NCBI GenBank assembly: GCA_947474415.1
Contig: CANJKD010000210.1
Span: 1 to 5,464 of the forward strand
Reading direction: 5' to 3'
From: Burkholderiales bacterium
GTDB lineage: Bacteria; Pseudomonadota; Gammaproteobacteria; Burkholderiales; Burkholderiaceae_C
Length of the DNA stretch: 5,464 bases
This document shows, one piece after another, positions 1 to 5,182 of this stretch. The number at the start of each line of letters is the position of its first letter. Within the stretch, counting starts at the first letter, position 1. The notes beneath the pieces are model-generated. The model did no database searches. It saw only the letters and a list, made by a program, of their open reading frames with translations, and was not told where the DNA came from. Both the position numbers and the translations under genes were made by a program.

Positions 1-1671
1 CCGCGCGAACTGGCCATTCCAAGTACCACGCTGTGGTTCAACCTGGAAGTCACTGCGACGCGTTTCCCTGACAAACCCGCTTACCTGTTCTTCGGCCGTG
101 CGATGAGCTTCGGCGAACTGCGCAACCAGGCCGAGGCCGTTGCCGGCTGGTTGCAAAGTGTCGGCGTGAAGGCCGGTGACCGCGTCGCCATCTTCATGCA
201 GAACTGCCCGCAGTACGCGGCTGCCTTCTACGGCATCCTGCGCGCGAATGCGGTGGTGGTGCTGGTGAACCCGATGAACCGGGTCGAGGAGTTCAAGCAC
301 TTGATCACCGACCCGCAAACCCGCGTCGTGATCTGCGCCGCCGACCTGGCGGCCATCGTCGCGCAGGCCGATGCCGGCGTGCCCGAGGCCGAGCGCCTCA
401 CGAAGGTGCTGGTCACGCGCTACACAGATGCCATGCCCGAAGGCGACATCGCACCTGACGACGCCCCCGGCGCCGCGATGGACGCCTGGCTGCGCAGCGA
501 CCCCGCGCTGCCGGCTGGCTACCTGCGCTGGCTGGATGTGCTGGCTGGATGCGCTGGCGGAGGCCTCGCGCCCGGCGCGTTCACCGCCCAGCCCGATGAC
601 CTGGCACTGCTGCCCTATACCTCGGGCACGACCGGCTTGCCGAAGGGCTGCATGCACACGCACCGCACGCTGATGGCCAATTCGGTGGGGGGCGGCCAGT
701 GGGGCCATGCCAGCCCCGAGACCATGAGCCTGGCCGTGGTGCCGATGTTCCACATCACCGGCATGATGTACGGCGTGGTCGGTAATGTGTTCCTCGGCAG
801 CACCAGCGTGATCCTGCCGCGCTGGGACCGCGAACTTGCCGGGCGGCTGATCTCGAAGTACCGGATCACGCACTGGACCTGCATTCCCACGATGATCATC
901 GACCTGTTCGGCAGCCCCAACTACAAGGCCTTCGACCTCACCAGCCTGATGTACCTGAGCGGCGGCGGTGCGGCCATGCCGCAGGCGGTGGCGCAGCGCC
1001 TGCTCGATGAGTTCGGTCTCACCTTCGCCGAAGGCTACGGCTTGACCGAGACCGCCGCGCCAAGCCACGCCAACCCGCCCGAGCGCGCCAAGCTGCAATG
1101 CCTGGGCATTCCGATCTTTGGTGTCGATTCGCGCGTGGTGGACCCGCTCACGTTGCAAGAAATGCCGGTCGGCGAAGTGGGTGAAATCATCACCCGCGGG
1201 CCGATGGTCTTCAGGGGCTACTGGCGCCACCCTGAGGCGACGAAAGATGCCTTCGTCGAACACGATGGCCACACTTTCTTCCGTACCGGCGACCTCGGCC
1301 GCATGGACGAGGAAGGCTATTTCTTCATGACCGACCGGCTGAAACGCATGATCAACGCGAGCGGCTACAAGATCTGGCCGGCCGAAGTGGAGATGCTGCT
1401 CTACAAGCACCCGGCGGTGCAAGAGGCCTGCATCATTGCCGCGCGCGACGCCTACCGCGGCGAAGCGGTGAAGGCCATCGTCGTGCTGCGCGCCGAAGCC
1501 GTCGGCAAGACCGCGCCGGAAGACATCACGGCCTGGGCGCGCGAAAACATGGCCGCCTACAAGGTGCCGAAGCTCGTGCAGTTCGTCGATGCGCTGCCCA
1601 AGTCGGGCTCGGGCAAAGTGATGTGGCGCCTGCTGCAGGATCAGGAAGTGGAAGGCAAGGCGGTGGCGTGA
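1..1671 (+). CDS. Acyl-CoA ligase (AMP-forming, ANL superfamily), 5'-truncated by the window edge
   Basis: Probably activates a carboxylic acid (fatty or aromatic) to its acyl-CoA through an acyl-AMP intermediate in the cytoplasm. The frame is open back to base 1, reading PRELAIPSTTLWFNLEVTA before the first ATG at 103. That ATG is therefore internal and the real start lies upstream; probably only some 10-25 residues are missing. Of 556 visible residues, the ATP-binding P-loop YTSGTTGLPKG is at 206-216, EGYGLTE at 344-350, RTGD at 428-431 and the hinge/A8 region DRLKRMINASGYK at 445-457, followed by IWPAEVE. The C-terminal PKSGSGK ends in K539, the expected adenylation lysine. All catalytic motifs are intact, so the enzyme should be active. 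The WPAEVE version is common in proteins named long-chain fatty acid-CoA ligase, but the true substrate cannot be read from sequence. The same-strand P450 downstream suggests a catabolic pathway for a hydrophobic acid (inference). Confidence 0.95.
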   Translation, partial: PRELAIPSTTLWFNLEVTATRFPDKPAYLFFGRAMSFGELRNQAEAVAGWLQSVGVKAGDRVAIFMQNCPQYAAAFYGILRANAVVVLVNPMNRVEEFKHLITDPQTRVVICAADLAAIVAQADAGVPEAERLTKVLVTRYTDAMPEGDIAPDDAPGAAMDAWLRSDPALPAGYLRWLDVLAGCAGGGLAPGAFTAQPDDLALLPYTSGTTGLPKGCMHTHRTLMANSVGGGQWGHASPETMSLAVVPMFHITGMMYGVVGNVFLGSTSVILPRWDRELAGRLISKYRITHWTCIPTMIIDLFGSPNYKAFDLTSLMYLSGGGAAMPQAVAQRLLDEFGLTFAEGYGLTETAAPSHANPPERAKLQCLGIPIFGVDSRVVDPLTLQEMPVGEVGEIITRGPMVFRGYWRHPEATKDAFVEHDGHTFFRTGDLGRMDEEGYFFMTDRLKRMINASGYKIWPAEVEMLLYKHPAVQEACIIAARDAYRGEAVKAIVVLRAEAVGKTAPEDITAWARENMAAYKVPKLVQFVDALPKSGSGKVMWRLLQDQEVEGKAVA

Positions 1672-1684
1672 GACACCCGGTGTC
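1672..1684. repeat. Small perfect palindrome directly after the ligase stop
   Basis: GACACC (1672-1677) and GGTGTC (1679-1684) are exact inverted copies around one C, beginning at the base after the TGA. It could form a short stem with a 3-base loop. No T-run follows, so it is not called as a terminator. It may be chance or a minor 3'-end structure. Confidence 0.4.
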
Positions 1685-1732
1685 AACCTTGCGGGCCGCT
1701 GCGCCGGGCCGCCCCGGGCAATGCCCGACCCA

Positions 1733-1760
1733 GGGCCACGCAGGAGCCTCTTCGTGGCCC
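1733..1760 (+). repeat. 8-bp perfect hairpin upstream of the P450 gene
   Basis: GGGCCACG (1733-1740) is an exact inverted match to CGTGGCCC (1753-1760), with a 12-base loop (1741-1752) that contains AGGAG. A second, smaller stem lies just before it: CGGGC at 1715-1719 pairs with GCCCG at 1723-1727. The larger hairpin ends one base before the purine-rich AGGGAGG at 1761-1767. It could influence translation of the P450 or protect the upstream mRNA end, but no function is shown. Confidence 0.5.
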
Positions 1761-1767
1761 AGGGAGG
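1761..1767 (+). promoter_or_regulatory. Possible Shine-Dalgarno for a GTG start of the P450
   Basis: AGGGAGG is the best Shine-Dalgarno-like string near the P450 start. It sits 10 bases before an in-frame GTG at 1778, but 34 bases before the ATG at 1802, which has only a weak GAGCG (1786-1790) in front of it. The family-like N-terminus (MTDARALADG, then DDPFPTYRALRE) argues for 1802, so this site is either a real signal for a protein 8 residues longer or a coincidence. Confidence 0.3.
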
Positions 1768-1801
1768 GTCGCTCGACGTGCTCGGCGAGCGCGGTGCGGT
1801 C

Positions 1802-3091
1802 ATGACCGATGCACGGGCGCTCGCCGACGGTTTTGACTTGCGCCACCTGACCGGCGCCTTCTGCGACGACCCGTTCCCCACCTACCGTGCACTGCGTGAG
1901 CATGCGCCCGTGAAGCGCATGCCCGACGGCAGCGTGTTCCTGACGCGCCATGCCGACCTGAGCGCCGTCTACAAGGATGCGAAGAACTTCAGCTCCGACA
2001 AGCGCGAGGAGTTCGGCCCGAAGTACGGCGACTCAGCCCTGTTCGAGCACCACACCACCAGCCTGGTGTTCAACGACCCGCCACTGCACGCGCGCGTGCG
2101 CCGCTTGATCGCCGGCGCCCTCACGCCGCGCCACATCGCGGCCATGGAGGGCGGGCTGGTGCAACTGGTCACCCGGTTGCTCGATGCGCTGCAGACGCGC
2201 GCCGAAGCAGGCGAAACCGTCGACCTGATCGAGGCCTTTGCGGGCGCGATCCCGGTCGAGGTCATCGGCAACCTGCTCGGTGTTCCGCACGCCGATCGCG
2301 CGCCGCTGCGTGGCTGGTCGCTCGCGATCCTCGGTGCGCTCGAGCCGGTGTTGAGCGAAGAAGTGAAGGCGCGCGGCAACCGGGCCGTGACCGAGATGCT
2401 GGGCTACCTGGAAGGCCTGGTCGCGCAGCGCACGCAGGCGCCGCTCGACCCCGAGACCGATGTGCTGACGCAGCTGATCCAGGGCGAAGTGATTGCTGCG
2501 CCGGGTACCGCGCCAGGCAGCGTGCCAAGTTCAGCCAGCGGCGTTGAACGCCTGCTCGCGAAGGAGTTGCTGCACAACTGTATCTTCCTGCTCAACGCCG
2601 GCCACGAGACCACCACCAACCTCATCGGCAATGGCCTGAAGTGCCTACTCGACTGGCCTGACCAGAAGCGCAGGCTGATCGTCGAGCCCGGCCTCATCAA
2701 CCGCGCCATCGAGGAAGTGCTGCGCTTCGAGAGCTCGAACCAACTCGGCAACCGCATCACCACGGCCGCCGTGCAGATCGGCGGCGTGACTGGCGTGACG
2801 CTCGCCGCGCGCACCCAGGTCACGTTGTGCATCGGTTCCGCGAACCGTGACCCGGCCCAGTTCCCTGACCCCGACCGCTTCGACATCGGCCGCAACCCGA
2901 ACCGCCACCTGGCCTTCGGCTCCGGCATCCATCAGTGCGTCGGCATGGGCCTCGGGCGGCTCGAAGGGCGGGTTGCGATCGCGGCCTTTCTGGCGCGCTT
3001 CCCCGACTACCGGCTGGCCGGCCCGGCTTTGCGCTCCCGGCGCGTGAGGTTTCGCGGCCACCTCGCCCTGCCTTGCAGCTTGCTCGGCTGA
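1802..3091 (+). CDS. Cytochrome P450, soluble bacterial type
   Basis: Heme-thiolate monooxygenase of 429 residues, the normal size for soluble class I bacterial P450s, with no membrane anchor. Motifs from the ATG at 1802: DPPLHARVR at 92-100 (C-helix, H96 and R100 as expected heme-propionate contacts); AGHETT at 266-271 (I-helix oxygen-activation motif with acid plus threonine); EVLR at 305-308 (the ExxR pair); and FGSGIHQCVG at 372-381, with C379 as the heme ligand. All essential residues are present. An Ala/Pro/Gly/Ser-rich stretch at about 232-247 forms an unusually flexible-looking loop before the I-helix. ATG 1802 is preferred because the family-like N-terminus begins there; an in-frame GTG at 1778 with a better Shine-Dalgarno is the alternative, and ATG 1721 lies within a hairpin and is unlikely. 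No ferredoxin or reductase gene is nearby, so redox partners come from elsewhere. The substrate is unknown; the upstream acyl-CoA ligase hints at a carboxylic acid or a compound oxidised to one (inference). Confidence 0.95.
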   Translation: MTDARALADGFDLRHLTGAFCDDPFPTYRALREHAPVKRMPDGSVFLTRHADLSAVYKDAKNFSSDKREEFGPKYGDSALFEHHTTSLVFNDPPLHARVRRLIAGALTPRHIAAMEGGLVQLVTRLLDALQTRAEAGETVDLIEAFAGAIPVEVIGNLLGVPHADRAPLRGWSLAILGALEPVLSEEVKARGNRAVTEMLGYLEGLVAQRTQAPLDPETDVLTQLIQGEVIAAPGTAPGSVPSSASGVERLLAKELLHNCIFLLNAGHETTTNLIGNGLKCLLDWPDQKRRLIVEPGLINRAIEEVLRFESSNQLGNRITTAAVQIGGVTGVTLAARTQVTLCIGSANRDPAQFPDPDRFDIGRNPNRHLAFGSGIHQCVGMGLGRLEGRVAIAAFLARFPDYRLAGPALRSRRVRFRGHLALPCSLLG

Positions 3092-3114
3092 CACCGTGGC
3101 AGCTCAAAAGTCAA

Positions 3115-3220
3115 CTCACGCACCGCAGAGGCGCCGAGAACGCAGAGAACCGCAGAGAAAGCCCTTTGCATTGAATTCCTCTGCGCAACTCTGTGTTCTC
3201 GGCGCCTCTGCGGTGGTGAG
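3115..3220. repeat. Long imperfect inverted repeat (GCAGAG-type intergenic palindrome)
   Basis: The left arm (3115-3157) and right arm (3179-3220) are near-exact inverted copies around a 21-base, AT-richer loop. The core, 3121-3141 against 3195-3215, is a perfect 21-bp match. Further inward the pairing continues with one G-T pair, 5 matches, 3 mismatches and a final 7-bp stem. The heptamer CGCAGAG occurs three times in the left arm (3124-3130, 3141-3147, 3151-3157). From memory, related GCAGAG/CTCTGCG palindromes are scattered between genes in many beta- and gammaproteobacteria, and their translation produces spurious peptides such as HRRGAENAENRR; this was not checked here. It fills most of the gap between the P450 and the binding-protein gene, ending 46 bases before the latter's ATG. 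There is no T-run for an intrinsic terminator and no transposase gene. It may be a mobile non-coding repeat or an mRNA-structure element. Confidence 0.9.
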
Positions 3221-3255
3221 TTTCGTATTTCCCGGCGCGCTGCACGTGCCCTTAC

Positions 3256-3260
3256 AGGAG
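3256..3260 (+). promoter_or_regulatory. Ribosome binding site of the substrate-binding protein
   Basis: AGGAG is followed by 6 bases and the ATG at 3267. It decides the start: the frame stays open upstream to an ATG at 3096, but that extension is a translation of the palindromic repeat and has no comparable signal, whereas 3267 starts a proper signal peptide. Confidence 0.85.
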
Positions 3261-3266
3261 AGAACC

Positions 3267-4418
3267 ATGACACGACACTCTATCCACCGATACGCCACGC
3301 TCGCCTTGCTGGCCGCCTGCACTTTGCCAGCCATCGCCCAGATCAAGATCGGTGTCACCCTCTCCACCACCGGCCCGGCCGTGTCGCTCGGCATCCCCGA
3401 GAAGAACACCATCGCGCTGCTGCCCAAGACCATCGCCGGCAAGTCGGTCGAGTACATCGTGCTCGACGACGCCAGCGACACCAGCGCGGCGGTCGTCAAC
3501 ACGCGCCGGTTCACACTCGAAGACAAGGTCGACGCGATCATCGGCTCCACCACCACGCCGAACTCGCTGGCCATGACCGACCTGGTCGCAGAGGCCGCCA
3601 CGCCGACGATATCGCTCGCGTCCAGCGCCCGCATCATCGAGCCGATGACGGCGAAGAAGGCCTGGGTCTTCAAGACGCCGCAGACCGACACGATGATGGT
3701 GCTGGCGATCCTGGAACATGCCTCGAAGCGCGGCATCAAGACCATGGGCTACATCGGCTTCAACGATGCGCTCGGTGAAGCCTTCTACGCCGAGTTCGAG
3801 AAGTTCGCGTCGGTGCGGCAGATCCGCATCGTCGCCAACGAACGGTTCGCGCCGCGCGACACCAGCGTCACCGCGCAGGTCATCAAGGTGGCCGCCGCGA
3901 ACCCCGACATGGTGGTGATCGGCGCCTCGGGCACGCCGGCGGTGCTGCCGGCGCGCGCGCTGAACGAGCGTGGCTACAAGGGCAGCGTGTACTTCAACCA
4001 CGGCGTGGCCAACAACGACTTCCTGCGCGTCGGCGGCAAGGGCGTCGAAGGCATGTTCCTGCCCACCAGCCCGGTCGTGGTGGCGGCCGCATTACCGGCA
4101 AATCATCCGGCCAAGGCGCGGGCGATGGACTATGTGAAACGCTATGAGTCTGCCTACGGCGTGGGCAGCGTATCGGCCTTCGGCGCCTACACCTGGGATG
4201 CCGGCCCGTTGCTCAGCCAGGCAATTCCGGTGGCCCTGAAAACCGCCCAACCCGGCACGCGCGAGTTCCGCACCGCGCTGCGCGACGCGCTCGAAGGGGT
4301 GCGTGACCTGCCCGTGTCGAACGGCGTCAGCAACATGTCGAAGAACGACCACCTCGGGCTCGACCAACGCGCCCGGGTGATCGTCCGGATCGAAGGCGGG
4401 AAGTGGAAACTCGATTGA
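3267..4418 (+). CDS. ABC transporter substrate-binding protein, branched-chain amino acid (LivK / Peripla_BP_6) type
   Basis: Periplasmic ligand-capture protein of 383 residues that would deliver its ligand to an inner-membrane ABC permease. The signal peptide begins MTRHSIHRYATLALLAAC and has a good signal peptidase I site after A24 (PAIA|QIK). However, LAAC at 15-18 also fits a lipobox, so lipidation at C18 is possible. The mature part begins with the type-1 binding-protein strand IKIGVTLSTTGPAVSLGIP, continues with IVLDDASDT and DAIIGSTTTPNSLA (first lobe, ligand-pocket region), then MGYIGFNDALGEAF and VVIGASGTPAVLPARAL (second lobe), and ends in a typical DQRARVIVRIEGGKWKLD tail. No cysteine follows the signal peptide. 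Ligands in this family include branched-chain amino acids, amides, urea and aromatic acids; in Burkholderiales many copies accompany aromatic or fatty acid catabolic genes. No permease or ATPase genes are in the window, so it is an orphan here. The start is fixed by AGGAG at 3256-3260. Its leader carries the 3115-3220 palindrome, which may set transcript structure. Confidence 0.93.
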   Translation: MTRHSIHRYATLALLAACTLPAIAQIKIGVTLSTTGPAVSLGIPEKNTIALLPKTIAGKSVEYIVLDDASDTSAAVVNTRRFTLEDKVDAIIGSTTTPNSLAMTDLVAEAATPTISLASSARIIEPMTAKKAWVFKTPQTDTMMVLAILEHASKRGIKTMGYIGFNDALGEAFYAEFEKFASVRQIRIVANERFAPRDTSVTAQVIKVAAANPDMVVIGASGTPAVLPARALNERGYKGSVYFNHGVANNDFLRVGGKGVEGMFLPTSPVVVAAALPANHPAKARAMDYVKRYESAYGVGSVSAFGAYTWDAGPLLSQAIPVALKTAQPGTREFRTALRDALEGVRDLPVSNGVSNMSKNDHLGLDQRARVIVRIEGGKWKLD

Positions 4419-4423
4419 GCCTG

Positions 4424-4447
4424 CAGCGCGGCTTCGCCACGCTGTTT
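4424..4447 (+). terminator. Possible weak intrinsic terminator after the substrate-binding protein gene
   Basis: Five bases after the stop codon, CAGCG (4424-4428) pairs with CGCTG (4440-4444). After one C-A mismatch, GGC pairs with GCC around a TTC loop, and three Ts follow (4445-4447). The T-run is short and the downstream sequence is CG-rich, so termination may be weak or Rho-dependent. The site lies between two convergent genes, where a terminator is expected. In the minus direction no T-run follows, so it does not look bidirectional. Confidence 0.35.
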
Positions 4448-4480
4448 CGCGGCTCCGCTTCGCTACTTCATTTCGCTGCT

Positions 4481-4939
4481 TTACTTCGCCGTCACCTGAC
4501 CGCGAATCTCGCCGCCGGGGTTGGCTGCGGTGTGCACATTGGCGTACCACTTGCCGGCCATCAGGTCGGCGACCTGCGCGGCGGTCAACAGCGTCTCGCC
4601 ACGGGCCGGGCTCATCGCGCTCGGGAACGGCACGGCCACACCGGCATTCGCGCCGACCATGGCCGGGCCATGGAAGTGCGCCATCGTCGCGGGCCCGGTC
4701 ATGCCGGAGTAGGTGAGCGTCCAGCGCGGCACGTTGCTGTTCTTGTCGAGCGTGGCGTCGAGCGTGCCTGTGCCCGGGCTGGCGTTGGCCGGCACTTCGG
4801 CAGCGCTCGACAGCACCGCACCGAAAGTTGCGGTGTTGGTGGCGGCCATCAGCGGCGCCATCGGTGTCATGCCGCAGGCGGCGAAGGCCACGGTGCCGGC
4901 CAGCAGTGCGACGCGAACGATGCGTGTGGATGTGTTCAT
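4481..4939 (-). CDS. CHRD-domain protein, probable exported lipoprotein
   Basis: Protein of 152 residues. The N-terminus MNTSTRIVRVALLAGTVAF is a signal peptide ending in FAAC, with C22 as likely lipidated cysteine; F at the -3 position makes the lipobox slightly non-standard. Residues 38-149 form one CHRD (chordin-type) domain: TFGAVLSSAAEVP at 38-50, the core YSGMTGPATMAHFHGPA at 77-93, SPARGETLLTAAQVADLMAG at 110-129, and KWYANVHTAANPGGEIRGQV at 130-149. The histidines H88, H90 and H136 are characteristic of the family and could bind a metal (inference). CHRD proteins are widespread in bacteria, exported, and without a settled function. The start at 4939 is supported by GGAG (plus positions 4946-4949) 6 bases before the ATG; a start at 5023 would add 28 residues of basic sequence in front of the signal peptide and is rejected. 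The gene converges on the binding-protein gene and appears monocistronic. Confidence 0.92.
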   Translation of the reverse strand: MNTSTRIVRVALLAGTVAFAACGMTPMAPLMAATNTATFGAVLSSAAEVPANASPGTGTLDATLDKNSNVPRWTLTYSGMTGPATMAHFHGPAMVGANAGVAVPFPSAMSPARGETLLTAAQVADLMAGKWYANVHTAANPGGEIRGQVTAK

Positions 4940-4945
4940 GAGAAT

Positions 4946-4949
4946 CTCC
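4946..4949 (-). promoter_or_regulatory. Ribosome binding site of the CHRD gene
   Basis: On the minus strand, TGGAGATTCTC precedes the ATG; GGAG is spaced 6 bases from it. This fixes the start at 4939 and removes the arginine-rich upstream extension that is also open in this frame. Confidence 0.8.
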
Positions 4950-5092
4950 AGGAATGGTTTCGGTGGCGCCCGGTTTGGGCTCCGTCTGGCCCTGCGGGCT
5001 GCAGCCGAGTGGGTGCCACACATCTGGATTCAAGTGTCGGACGGAAGGCCGTTGCGGCGTCGCCTTTCGCCGCTTCGCCACGTTGGCGGTGG

Positions 5093-5120
5093 GGAACACC
5101 GCGACAGGGTGCTGTGTTCC
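5093..5120. repeat. Hairpin 1 of the cluster upstream of the CHRD gene
   Basis: GGAACAC (5093-5099) and GTGTTCC (5114-5120) are a perfect 7-bp inverted pair around a 14-base loop. It is the first of four inverted pairs within about 130 bases. Confidence 0.55.
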
Positions 5121-5126
5121 GCTCAT

Positions 5127-5147
5127 GCCCGGGCCGCAGCCCCGGGC
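5127..5147. repeat. Hairpin 2 of the cluster
   Basis: GCCCGGG (5127-5133) and CCCGGGC (5141-5147) form a perfect 7-bp all-GC stem with a 7-base loop, 6 bases after hairpin 1. No T-run follows on either strand. Confidence 0.6.
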
Positions 5148-5159
5148 GCTTGCCAGGCA

Positions 5160-5182
5160 CAAACAGTCCACAGGACTGTTTG
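5160..5182. repeat. Hairpin 3 of the cluster: 10-bp perfect stem, 3-base loop
   Basis: CAAACAGTCC (5160-5169) and GGACTGTTTG (5173-5182) are perfect inverted copies around ACA. This is the tightest hairpin in the window and unlikely to be chance. It is not followed by a T-run suited to an intrinsic terminator on the plus strand (TGAGTCC). A fourth small stem, TGGCC (5207-5211) with GGCCA (5216-5220), follows. Such closely packed palindromes are typical of extragenic repeat elements; I have an uncertain memory of similar CAGTCC-ACA-GGACTG units between genes of Burkholderiales. Confidence 0.75.

Noticed and set aside
3167..3199. Possible promoter in the loop and right arm of the palindrome (TTGCAT or TTGAAT as -35)
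   Set aside because: At 17-base spacing the -10 candidates (TCTGTG, TGTTCT) are poor matches, so no promoter is called.
3115..3220. CRISPR array or insertion sequence ends
   Set aside because: There is one inverted pair with no regularly spaced repeat-spacer pattern, and no transposase is encoded between or beside the arms.
3096..3266. N-terminal extension of the binding protein from an upstream ATG
   Set aside because: The extension translates the palindromic repeat, and a strong AGGAG plus signal peptide mark the start at 3267.
3252..4001. Minus-strand open frame of 249 codons opposite the binding-protein gene
   Set aside because: Composition is dominated by R, G, D, V and H, typical of an antisense shadow of a GC-rich gene.
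5028..5033. TTGAAT on the minus strand as a -35 element of the CHRD gene
   Set aside because: No acceptable -10 sequence lies 16-18 bases downstream.
4092..5171. Long minus-strand open frame of 359 codons across the end of the binding-protein gene and the CHRD gene
   Set aside because: It overlaps two well-supported genes in another frame, has an arginine/histidine-rich low-quality sequence, and is explained by high GC removing stop codons.
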